Positions 1 through 6,788 of a stretch of DNA of 6,788 nt are shown piece after piece. Every line of letters begins with the position of its first letter. Positions within the stretch are counted from its first letter, which is position 1. Both the position numbers and the translations under genes were made by a program. Under the pieces are notes generated by a model, which was not told the origin of the DNA, searched no databases, and worked only from the letters and a program-made list of their open reading frames with translations. Origin of the DNA: an uncultured Erysipelotrichaceae bacterium (GTDB lineage Bacteria; Bacillota_I; Bacilli_A; Erysipelotrichales; Erysipelotrichaceae); assembly GCA_937902945.1 (NCBI GenBank), contig CALEMD010000256.1:1-6788 (forward strand), given 5' to 3'.

Positions 1-2
1 CA

Positions 3-125
3 CATACGCTGATTTATATACCCACACTTATTGATGAAGAGCCTTTCTTTATTTGTCTACGCAACAGCATCACTGTGCGCAAATCGGCAGATATCGTTTT
101 GTTTAGGCTAGCCGATTATCAATAG
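3..125 (+). CDS. C-terminal end of an unidentified upstream gene (partial)
   Basis: This reading frame is open from the window edge to a TAG stop at 123-125 and gives about 40 residues, beginning HTLIYIPTLIDEEPF and ending VLFRLADYQ. The other two forward frames close within the first 35 bases. The mix of hydrophobic strand-like stretches (LIYIPTLI, FFICL, DIVLFRL) with charged residues looks like a folded protein terminus rather than random translation. It lies on the same strand as the operon and stops 25 bases before jetA, so it could be co-transcribed with it. I do not recognise the family. An open run of this length can also occur by chance, so the call is tentative. Confidence 0.4.
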   Translation, partial: HTLIYIPTLIDEEPFFICLRNSITVRKSADIVLFRLADYQ

Positions 126-137
126 TGTGATACTATT
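121..137. repeat. Short inverted repeat just upstream of the jetA ribosome binding site
   Basis: AATAGT (121-126) and ACTATT (132-137) are perfect inverted copies separated by GTGAT. The element sits 3 bases before the jetA ribosome binding site and contains the stop codon of the upstream frame. It could be a small operator or a weak mRNA hairpin. With only six AT-rich base pairs it may also be chance. Confidence 0.3.
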
Positions 138-140
138 AAA

Positions 141-146
141 AAGGTG
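141..146 (+). promoter_or_regulatory. Ribosome binding site of jetA
   Basis: AAGGTG lies 4 bases before the ATG at 151. It is the only purine-rich Shine-Dalgarno-like stretch near this start. It is weaker and closer to the start than the sites of the downstream genes, so first-gene translation may be modest. Confidence 0.6.
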
Positions 147-150
147 AAAT

Positions 151-1533
151 ATGGCACTGTTCGATAATATTCCAGGTCGCTTATTTACAGTATTAACGTC
201 ATCTAAAAAGGAACTGTATTTAGATGCACTTTTTGTGATAAGAGATGCTTTTAAACGTACAGAATTGATCATTTCCAGAGAAGAACTGATTTCAACACTG
301 ATGGATCAGTTTGAGGACTATTTTAACAATTCAGATTTCAGTGAAGAGGAACAGGAAGATGGATCGCTGAATGAGAATATGTCAGATTTATCTGCTAAAG
401 TTCATATGCTGCTTAGACATCTGGTTAATACAGGATGGATTGAGGAAGAAACAGACAATAATTTCCAAAGAAATATTACTGTACCGGATTATTCTATTCA
501 GATTATTAATCTTTTATATGATCTTTCAAATGCAAAGCCAGCTGAATATAATTCCTATGTATATTCTACATATGCCTCTTTAGAGAAGGCATCTGAGAAC
601 AAAGACTATTTATTTGAGGCATTGAATTCTGCATATACGTATACCTCAAAACTTGTAGAAGAACTGAAAATACTATTTCAGAATATAAAGCATTATGAAT
701 CAATGGCTTTTAAGAATGTTCAGGTTAATTCACTTATTACATCTTATTTTGATGAGTATAAAGAAAAGGTCCTTGATACGATTTATTATCCGCTGAAGAC
801 AATTGATTCTGTACCGAGGTTTAAAGTATCTATTATACGTATTCTAAATGAATGGTATGCGGATGAATCTCTGATTGCACAAATCGTAAAACAGGGGATT
901 CAAAGAAAAATATTTACAGATGAAGAACAGGGCAATGAACAAACACAGATCATGATCAATGAGATCATCAGTACCTATGAGAGTATTGAGGATATGATTG
1001 CTCAAATTGATCAAAAGCATAGTGATTATACACGCGTTTCTACTGAGAAAATCAGATATATGATAAACAATGATATGTCCATCAAAGGGAAAATCATTGA
1101 TCTTTTAAAACGCTCAAATGAAGAGAATGTTATAGGATATATGTCAGACGGAATTGAAGCTTATAAGTATATGACAGCTGACAGAGATTCTATGTATCGC
1201 AGGACAGAAAGAACAGTGCGGCATGAGGGAATACCGATAGCAGTAGAAGATACGATGAATAAAAATGATGATTCCTTCCTGCAGATCCTGCGCAATCAGT
1301 ATAGTGACAAGAAAATCGATACATATGTTCATCAGATGTTTCATGACTCTGACGCTGTATCCACTGAGGAAGCACCAATGAACAGTTCGGAGGACTTCGT
1401 ACTGTTCATGTTAAGTACAATGAGAGCATATGAGAAGTCAGCAGATTATACAATTACCTTTAAAGAGGGTTATTGCACCAGCAATGGATATAAACTGCCA
1501 ATCGCTGTATTCAGGAGGAAGAACAATGTTTAG
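151..1533 (+). CDS. jetA: Wadjet protein JetA (kleisin/MukF-like, DUF5716-type)
   Basis: The 460-residue product is the likely kleisin subunit of a Wadjet complex, bridging the heads of the JetC SMC dimer and carrying JetB. The N-terminus (MALFDNIPGRLFTVL, then a helix-rich stretch to about residue 115 containing LLRHLVNTGWIEEE) looks like the winged-helix start typical of the JetA/DUF5716 group. Residues 115-360 are mostly helical, as expected for a kleisin neck and linker. Residues 370-460 form a helical segment ending in a hairpin-like strand pair (YTITFKEGY and YKLPIAVFRRK), suited to a C-terminal winged helix that would dock on a JetC head. An acidic loop occurs at about 63-77. There are no catalytic motifs, as expected. 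It is first in a four-gene overlapping operon. The family call rests on N-terminal resemblance, size and gene order; the type III assignment is inference. The start at 151 has a ribosome binding site and gives the family-like N-terminus. Confidence 0.87.
   Translation: MALFDNIPGRLFTVLTSSKKELYLDALFVIRDAFKRTELIISREELISTLMDQFEDYFNNSDFSEEEQEDGSLNENMSDLSAKVHMLLRHLVNTGWIEEETDNNFQRNITVPDYSIQIINLLYDLSNAKPAEYNSYVYSTYASLEKASENKDYLFEALNSAYTYTSKLVEELKILFQNIKHYESMAFKNVQVNSLITSYFDEYKEKVLDTIYYPLKTIDSVPRFKVSIIRILNEWYADESLIAQIVKQGIQRKIFTDEEQGNEQTQIMINEIISTYESIEDMIAQIDQKHSDYTRVSTEKIRYMINNDMSIKGKIIDLLKRSNEENVIGYMSDGIEAYKYMTADRDSMYRRTERTVRHEGIPIAVEDTMNKNDDSFLQILRNQYSDKKIDTYVHQMFHDSDAVSTEEAPMNSSEDFVLFMLSTMRAYEKSADYTITFKEGYCTSNGYKLPIAVFRRKNNV
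1513..1518 (+). promoter_or_regulatory. Ribosome binding site fixing the jetB start
   Basis: A perfect AGGAGG sits inside the end of jetA, 7 bases before the ATG at 1526. It decides the jetB start. The frame is open further upstream (from an ATG at 1430), but that extension has no comparable site and would overlap jetA by 104 bases. Confidence 0.85.
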
Positions 1534-2191
1534 TGAAGAATTTGAAAAGCTGAATTCTGCGGAAAAAGATTCTTTTAGAGAAGTGATTCAATTCTTTTTA
1601 GTGCATACATATATCGTTGAGACCGAATATGACTTTATCGATAATATGAAAAGAACGAATAAGATGTATCTATTTGCACAAAGACATCTGGAACTGCTTC
1701 AGGAATACTTTGATATTGCTGGCTTCACAATTGAAAGCAATCCAACATATGGTGTATTTGCATTGCATAATCTTTTGGATACGAATCGCTTTCATTTTGA
1801 TCCAATGACGACAAAGATCATATTTGTTTTAAGACTGATATATGATGAAAAAAGATCTCAGGTAACACTATCTTCAAATGTCTTCGTTACCGTATCTGAA
1901 ATTGTCCAAAAATTGATAACACTGTCAGCAATTTCCAAAAAGATTCCGCAGAATGTTCTGCGAGATTCCTTCAGACAGATTGCTAATTTTCAGATCATTC
2001 AGAAACAATCAGGAAATTGGTATGATCCGGATACCAGATTCTTAATCCTGCCGAGCATTCTATTTATTGTTACGAATGATCAAGTGACGAATATTCAGAA
2101 ACTAGCAGATTCTGACAGCCAGAGCAGTGATGAAGTGGAGGATGACAATCATGAAGAAACTGACACGTCTTCTTTTGATCCATTGGTTTAA
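1526..2191 (+). CDS. jetB: Wadjet protein JetB (KITE/MukE-like, DUF4194)
   Basis: The 221-residue product is the likely KITE subunit of the Wadjet motor. It is the counterpart of MukE/MksE, which binds the kleisin linker and DNA. Two winged-helix-like halves can be seen. Residues about 10-85 run from a helix (VIQFFLVHTYIVETEYDF) to a strand turn (FTIESNPTYGVFAL). Residues about 92-183 contain the helix TKIIFVLRLIYDEKR, characteristic of DUF4194 proteins, and end in FQIIQKQSGNWYDPDTRFLI. The last 27 residues are a low-complexity acidic tail rich in Asp, Glu and Ser (DSDSQSSDEVEDD), whose coding sequence also contains the jetC ribosome binding site and start. The gene overlaps jetA by 8 bases. 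The size of about 220 residues fits the family. Assignment rests on fold pattern and gene position; no enzymatic activity is expected. Confidence 0.85.
   Translation: MFSEEFEKLNSAEKDSFREVIQFFLVHTYIVETEYDFIDNMKRTNKMYLFAQRHLELLQEYFDIAGFTIESNPTYGVFALHNLLDTNRFHFDPMTTKIIFVLRLIYDEKRSQVTLSSNVFVTVSEIVQKLITLSAISKKIPQNVLRDSFRQIANFQIIQKQSGNWYDPDTRFLILPSILFIVTNDQVTNIQKLADSDSQSSDEVEDDNHEETDTSSFDPLV
2137..2141 (+). promoter_or_regulatory. Ribosome binding site fixing the jetC start
   Basis: GGAGG lies 9 bases before the ATG at 2151, within the 3' end of jetB. It favours 2151 over the in-frame GTG at 2127 and the ATGs at 2130 and 2142, which lie before, overlap or directly abut the site. Confidence 0.75.
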
Positions 2192-5100
2192 TTTTGATCA
2201 TGAAATCATAGACTTTGACACAGTTAACTTTTTGACCGGTAAGAATGGCACGGGAAAATCTGTAATTATTGATGCATTGCAGGTCGTTCTTATGGGTGAA
2301 ACGAAGTCAACGATCTTTAATAAGGCGGCGAATAAAGACTCTCACCGCAATCTGCAGTCCTATCTTTATGGTGAACTGGGCGATGACGGCGATTCATCCT
2401 ATAGATATATAAGAAGCGGACAAACATTTACATCTTATATAGCAGCAGAATTCTTTGATACGGTTAGAAACAAGTATTTCACAGATATCTTTGTCGCTGA
2501 CTGCTATACTGACAATTCTGAACCATTTAAGAAATGGGTGATTTTGAATGAACCTATCCCAGACGAACATTTTATAGATCCAGTACGAAAGAGCTCATAT
2601 AGCTTTAATCAATTAAGAGGATACCTAAAGAATACCTATGGTCAGAACTCTTTTCAGGTATACGACACAAACAATGCATATCAGCAGGCAATTTTAGGGA
2701 AATATGGTCAGGTAAAAAAGAAATATTTAACATTGCTGAAGAATGCTGTACCATTTAATCCTGTTTATGATATTACGGCATTTATTACAGATAGTATCTG
2801 TGATGTAAAAGAAAAGATTGATCTGGATGAAATGCAGTCGGATATTCGGCAGTATCAGAGTCTTGAACAGGAAGTAGCAAGAATCAATGACAGAATTGAA
2901 AAGCTGCAGAATATACAAAAAGCATCTGATGCATGCGCTAACTTGAAAAGAAAAAGAATTGAACAGCAGTATATCGTAGATCGAGCTGATCTGCAGGAAA
3001 ATGAGGATAAAAAAGAGGCTCTCTTAACCAGACAAAAAGAATGCGCAGAAGAAATTGAAACGCTGAATAGTGAACTTAAGAGCAATTTAGAAAATAAGAA
3101 GATTGCTGAAAATAAGAAAAGAGAATTAGAGAACAAACGTGCCACTTCAGATATTGGCAAAATGCAGGATTCATTGCAAGCTGAAATTGCACGACTGGAT
3201 GAACAAATACAAAATCTCACGGAAACAGAAGTGAGAGCTTTTAAACGATTGAATAGTTCTGGCAATGAATGGCTTGATATCATACAGTCATTAATAACTC
3301 TGGGCTTTCATACAGAAGACAATGAAATTGCTATGGCAAGGCAGATAGCTGAAACAAATGTTAATAACATAAAGAAACTTGATTTTGATAACCTATATAT
3401 TCTTGGTGATCTAAAGCAAAGAATCACGGAAGAAAAGATACGCCTTTCAGCTGAAAAAGAAGCTGCTCAAAAGGATTTGGCAGCCAAAGAAAAACAAATT
3501 TTAGATCTCAGAAAGGGAATCAAACCATATCCTGAAACTGTAAATGCACTAAGCAGACTTATAGAACGTGAACTGCTGAATGAGAAGAATGTTATTGTTA
3601 AGGTTTCTATACTTGCGGATTGCCTTGAAATCAAGGATCAATCCTGGCGTAATGCAATTGAGGGATATTTGGATTATCAAAAATTCTATTTGCTGGTACC
3701 GCAGGAATACTATAACGACGCACTTCATATCTATGAAAATGCAAAGAAGGAATTAAATCTGTACAATGTCGGGCTGATCGATATTGCTAAACTCAGAGAA
3801 AATTATCATGAGAATATCAAGAAGAATTCATTAGCAGAAGAGATTGAGTCAGATAATGAAGATGCTTTATTGTACGCTGATTATCTTCTTCAAGATGTGA
3901 TCAAATGTGACTCGGTTGATGAATTAAATCAGTATAAGATCGGTATTACAAAGACTTGCATGCTGTATAAGAACTATGTTAGCCGGAAATTGAGCCCAAA
4001 GAGATATGCAAATCCGTTTATTGGAAGAAGATCTATGGAACAGCTGCTTGAGAATCTGAAGAAAGAAGCTGATATCGAAAGAAAAGAAATTGAAAAATGC
4101 CAGAGTAGCATCAATCAATACTCTAGGACAGATAAAATAGAAGCAATTAACAGCAATGAGTCTCTGCGAATCAAAGATGATACTTCAAAACATAGCACAA
4201 TCGTTCAGAAACAATCTCGTCGTGACGAAGCAGAGAAAGAATTAGCTGGATTGAATTTGACATTTATTTTGGAATTGGATAAACAGATTGCTGAACTTGA
4301 AACGCAATGCAGTCAAAGTACAAATAAAATAAGTACACTGGAAAGAACGATTGGCAGCAAAGAACAAGAAAAGAGCATTATTAACGATGAGTCGCTGCCA
4401 GATGTTATGCAGATCATTGCAGAGAAACAAAAAAATCTGCAGGCTACGTATCATGAAGAATGGATCCAGGAGATTGGTGAGCAAAAATATTTAGAGGCAT
4501 ATAAAGCTGAACGATCATTATCGTTGAAAGTAAGCTATCAGAGAACTTTAGAAGCTTCTAAAACAACTTTGGATAATACTGAAAAGGAAAGAAATAGACT
4601 GCGTCAGAACTATGTTACAAAATATAAACTGTCATTCGCTGTTGATGGAGATGATAATCAGGAATATGAAAAAGATATGTCAAATCTTCAGACAATTGCA
4701 CTACCTGATTATCTAACCAAAATCACGGATGCAAAAGAAAAATCATTCCGAAAATTCAGAGATGATTTTATTGCAAAGCTAAAATCAAATATAGAAACTG
4801 TAAAAGGACAGATCGATGAATTGAATTCAGCATTGCGTGCATTCCGTTTTGGAACAGATCGCTACCGGTTTACGGTAAGCCCTAGAAGCGAATATGAAAG
4901 CTATTATAAAATGATCATGGACGATATGCTGATGCAGGAAGGGTACAATCTGATGTCAGATTCATTTAATGATCGGTATAGTACTTTGATTCAGGAAATG
5001 TTTGATAAATTAACACAAAATGAAACATATGATTCATCTGATAAAAAGAAGAATGATAAGAAGCAATTAGATCTTACCGATTATCGTACATACTTGACCT

Positions 5101-5507
5101 TTGATATGATTGTTACTGGATCTGATGGACAGGATCAGCGTCTTTCTAAAACGATGTCAAAAAAGTCTGGCGGAGAAACACAGATTCCATTTTACATTTC
5201 TTTGTTAGCATCCATAGCTCAGGTCTGCAACGTAAAGTATAAATCCAGAAATAATACGATCCGTATGATCATGATGGATGAAGCATTTTCAAAAATGGAT
5301 GGTGAAAGAATCCGGGAATGCATCCCATTGCTCAGAAAATTTGAGCTTCAGGCAATATTCTCTGCACCACCGGAAAAAGCAGGTGATATAGCAACTTTAG
5401 TTGATCGTAACATTGCTGTCATTAAAGATAGCAATAACCACTCTTTTACAAAGTGCTATGATCCAAAACAAGTTAACGAAGAATTATCAGAAGAGGAAGA
5501 TTCATGA
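2151..5507 (+). CDS. jetC: Wadjet protein JetC (SMC/MukB-like ATPase)
   Basis: The 1118-residue product is the SMC-family motor of the complex. It should dimerise through a hinge and use ATP to extrude DNA loops. The N-terminal half-head starts MKKLTRLLLIHWFNFDHE and carries Walker A GKNGTGKS at residues 30-37. A long coiled coil begins near residue 225 (LDEMQSDIRQYQSLEQEVAR) and continues in Lys/Glu-rich heptads to about 480. A globular hinge-like segment spans about 485-630 (SILADCLEIKDQSWRNAIEG). The return coiled coil covers about 635-900. The C-terminal half-head has the ABC signature SGGETQ (1006-1011), Walker B IRMIMMDE (1037-1044, with catalytic Glu1044) and the D-loop FSKMD. All ATPase motifs are intact. 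The protein ends in an acidic tail (NEELSEEEDS). It overlaps jetB by 41 bases and jetD by 4. The start at 2151 was chosen for its ribosome binding site and because MKKLTRLLL matches the family N-terminus. Confidence 0.95.
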   Translation: MKKLTRLLLIHWFNFDHEIIDFDTVNFLTGKNGTGKSVIIDALQVVLMGETKSTIFNKAANKDSHRNLQSYLYGELGDDGDSSYRYIRSGQTFTSYIAAEFFDTVRNKYFTDIFVADCYTDNSEPFKKWVILNEPIPDEHFIDPVRKSSYSFNQLRGYLKNTYGQNSFQVYDTNNAYQQAILGKYGQVKKKYLTLLKNAVPFNPVYDITAFITDSICDVKEKIDLDEMQSDIRQYQSLEQEVARINDRIEKLQNIQKASDACANLKRKRIEQQYIVDRADLQENEDKKEALLTRQKECAEEIETLNSELKSNLENKKIAENKKRELENKRATSDIGKMQDSLQAEIARLDEQIQNLTETEVRAFKRLNSSGNEWLDIIQSLITLGFHTEDNEIAMARQIAETNVNNIKKLDFDNLYILGDLKQRITEEKIRLSAEKEAAQKDLAAKEKQILDLRKGIKPYPETVNALSRLIERELLNEKNVIVKVSILADCLEIKDQSWRNAIEGYLDYQKFYLLVPQEYYNDALHIYENAKKELNLYNVGLIDIAKLRENYHENIKKNSLAEEIESDNEDALLYADYLLQDVIKCDSVDELNQYKIGITKTCMLYKNYVSRKLSPKRYANPFIGRRSMEQLLENLKKEADIERKEIEKCQSSINQYSRTDKIEAINSNESLRIKDDTSKHSTIVQKQSRRDEAEKELAGLNLTFILELDKQIAELETQCSQSTNKISTLERTIGSKEQEKSIINDESLPDVMQIIAEKQKNLQATYHEEWIQEIGEQKYLEAYKAERSLSLKVSYQRTLEASKTTLDNTEKERNRLRQNYVTKYKLSFAVDGDDNQEYEKDMSNLQTIALPDYLTKITDAKEKSFRKFRDDFIAKLKSNIETVKGQIDELNSALRAFRFGTDRYRFTVSPRSEYESYYKMIMDDMLMQEGYNLMSDSFNDRYSTLIQEMFDKLTQNETYDSSDKKKNDKKQLDLTDYRTYLTFDMIVTGSDGQDQRLSKTMSKKSGGETQIPFYISLLASIAQVCNVKYKSRNNTIRMIMMDEAFSKMDGERIRECIPLLRKFELQAIFSAPPEKAGDIATLVDRNIAVIKDSNNHSFTKCYDPKQVNEELSEEEDS
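5493..5497 (+). promoter_or_regulatory. Ribosome binding site of jetD
   Basis: GAGGA lies 6 bases before the ATG at 5504, within the final codons of jetC. Together with the ATGA stop-start overlap it supports coupled translation of jetC and jetD. Confidence 0.75.
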
Positions 5508-6742
5508 ACTACCAGGATTATATTCTCAATGAATTTATTGATAAGTATGAAAGAGGCGCTGACTATCGTAAAGGAAATACAAACTGCAGGGTTCTTTTGA
5601 ATATGGATATGTTTGCGGATCTTCAGAATCGAATGGAAAATACTTCTGAGAAAGAAGCCTTCTTCCAGGTGCTGAGCAATCTTGAAAAAAAGAATATCAT
5701 CGAGATTGTCTGGGCAAAATATGAAGTTGGAAATCGGATTGATAAATTATATCTAAAAGATATAAATGCAGCCTACAGATTGCTGAAAAGACAACCAAAA
5801 CAGAATGCCGTCGACCAATTCAATCAGCTGTTAAAAAAGTACATTTCAGCTATGACGAAAAGCACGCCGCTTCGTGCATACTTGGAAGAAGTAAACAAAA
5901 ACAGCGAAGCAAAGAGAAAGATCCCTGTAGGCTTTGATGATGATTTGGAACTAGATGGAAAAATACTTAAGTTCTTTGTACTGATCAATGGCAATACGCA
6001 AGAACAAATGGAAAGAGTATTATCTGTTTCTTTATACAAAGACAGCAAATGTTTTGAAAGAACTGTTAAAGCAAAGGCTTTGATCATTCTGCGGCAGCTG
6101 CAGCAAAAACAAAATGAAGAAAAAATCGAAGATGCAGATCTGCTGCAGCTATATGGTGTGACACGCTGGCCTGAAATCATGGAGTTTTGCGGAAATCTAT
6201 GCGTAACCATGGATGACGAAAAGCAAATAATCTACCAAGATCAGATCTATGGCAGTTATGTTAATTCGGAAATGATTGCACATATGAAAAGAGCTGATGT
6301 ATCCTCGATTGATCAGATTATGTTCATAGAAAATAAGGCTAATTATGTATGGTATATTTCGAACAAAAAAAAGCATGATGAATTGGTGATATACCATGGC
6401 GGTGTGTATAGTCCATCAAAAGGAAAATGGTTCCAATTGATCAAAGATGGATTAAAGAAGAATACGGCTGTTTATCATTGGTCAGATATAGATGCTGGCG
6501 GGTTCCGTATTTTCACTAGACTGAATAACAACATCTTTGAAGAAGCAAAACCGTATTGTATGGATGTTGATACATTGATGGCAAATAAATCAAAATGCAT
6601 TCCTCTTGGATCTGAACATTACAAGAAAATACTTCAGCGAATGGCAGCAGAAGATAAGTATGCAAGCTTCAGAGACACAATTCAGTATATGCTTAAAAAT
6701 GACGTAAAACTTGAGCAGGAAAACCTAATAGATAAAATATAA
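5504..6742 (+). CDS. jetD: Wadjet protein JetD (Toprim nuclease, DUF3322/DUF2220-like)
   Basis: The 412-residue product is the likely nuclease of the system, which cleaves circular DNA held by the JetABC motor. JetD proteins are distantly related to the topoisomerase VI A subunit/Spo11, with a winged-helix N-terminal region and a C-terminal Toprim domain. Here the N-terminal part (about 1-95, with FFQVLSNLEKKNIIEIVW resembling a winged helix) is followed by a helical middle. The Toprim region starts near residue 270. Its acidic residues are visible: Glu276 in FIENKANY, and Asp328 and Asp330 in HWSDIDAGGF. The YHGGVYSP segment (297-304) between them and the LEQE motif near the end (403-406) are also typical of the DUF2220 group. 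The catalytic set appears intact. The start ATG overlaps the jetC stop (ATGA), with its own ribosome binding site. Length is normal for the family and no frameshift is seen. Confidence 0.93.
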   Translation: MNYQDYILNEFIDKYERGADYRKGNTNCRVLLNMDMFADLQNRMENTSEKEAFFQVLSNLEKKNIIEIVWAKYEVGNRIDKLYLKDINAAYRLLKRQPKQNAVDQFNQLLKKYISAMTKSTPLRAYLEEVNKNSEAKRKIPVGFDDDLELDGKILKFFVLINGNTQEQMERVLSVSLYKDSKCFERTVKAKALIILRQLQQKQNEEKIEDADLLQLYGVTRWPEIMEFCGNLCVTMDDEKQIIYQDQIYGSYVNSEMIAHMKRADVSSIDQIMFIENKANYVWYISNKKKHDELVIYHGGVYSPSKGKWFQLIKDGLKKNTAVYHWSDIDAGGFRIFTRLNNNIFEEAKPYCMDVDTLMANKSKCIPLGSEHYKKILQRMAAEDKYASFRDTIQYMLKNDVKLEQENLIDKI

Positions 6743-6788
6743 GAGGCTTCATCAGGAAGAATGGGTTAATTTCATAGCTTTGTAGGGA
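6743..6788. other. Short non-coding tail after jetD
   Basis: No gene start is visible here: the only ATG (6761) meets a TAA two codons later. A four-base-pair inverted repeat (CTTC 6747-6750, GAAG 6756-6759) has no T-run after it, so no terminator is called. The operon's end lies beyond the window or is Rho-dependent. Confidence 0.5.

Noticed and set aside
99..134. Sigma-A promoter with TTGTTT (99-104) and GATACT (129-134)
   Set aside because: The 24-base spacing is far from the usual 16-18, so the pair cannot be called a promoter.
1430..1525. 32-codon N-terminal extension of JetB from an ATG at 1430
   Set aside because: It lies within jetA in another frame, has no Shine-Dalgarno sequence, and does not resemble JetB. 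The AGGAGG at 1513 fits the ATG at 1526.
2855..3283. 142-codon open frame on the minus strand opposite jetC
   Set aside because: Its Ser/Leu/Phe-rich composition is the mirror of Lys/Glu-rich coiled-coil coding on the other strand. It is a shadow, not a gene.
5824..6210. 128-codon open frame on the minus strand opposite jetD
   Set aside because: It has Ser/Cys/Phe-rich low-complexity translation, lies entirely inside an intact conserved gene, and shows no recognisable domain.
6747..6759. Hairpin CTTC-ATCAG-GAAG after jetD as an intrinsic terminator
   Set aside because: The stem is only four base pairs and no T-run follows.
1..6788. Mobile element, CRISPR array, tRNA or integration site
   Set aside because: No transposase or integrase coding, no spaced direct repeats and no tRNA-like cloverleaf were seen; nearly the whole window is filled by the four genes.

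Overview
The window holds a complete four-gene operon on the + strand that I read as a Wadjet (Jet) anti-plasmid defence system, in the order jetA-jetB-jetC-jetD. The DNA is AT-rich, uses many AGA and ATA codons, and has strong AGGAGG/GGAGG-type ribosome binding sites. This suggests a low-GC Bacillota, plausibly a gut Clostridia or Erysipelotrichia member. That assignment is inferred from composition and protein style; the window contains no taxonomic marker.

Layout: bases 1-125 look like the last 40 codons of an unidentified upstream gene, ending 25 bases before jetA. The operon follows: jetA (151-1533, kleisin/MukF-like), jetB (1526-2191, KITE/MukE-like), jetC (2151-5507, SMC/MukB-like ATPase) and jetD (5504-6742, Toprim-type nuclease). 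Every junction overlaps (8, 41 and 4 bases) and each gene has its own ribosome binding site, so the four are almost certainly one transcript with coupled translation. The last 46 bases after jetD show no gene and no convincing terminator.

How the genes work together (known from studied Wadjet/MksBEFG systems, transferred here by inference): JetC dimers joined by JetA and decorated by JetB form an ATP-driven loop-extrusion motor related to condensin and MukBEF. JetD is recruited to this motor and cuts small closed circular DNA, so plasmids are removed and the chromosome is spared. The key motifs are intact here: Walker A, signature and Walker B in JetC, and the acidic Toprim residues (E276, D328, D330) in JetD. 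The system therefore looks functional. The JetA protein resembles the DUF5716-type JetA rather than the DUF3375 or DUF2397 types, so a type III Wadjet is the best guess. Wadjet itself is a described system; what is notable here is this particular intact and tightly packed version.
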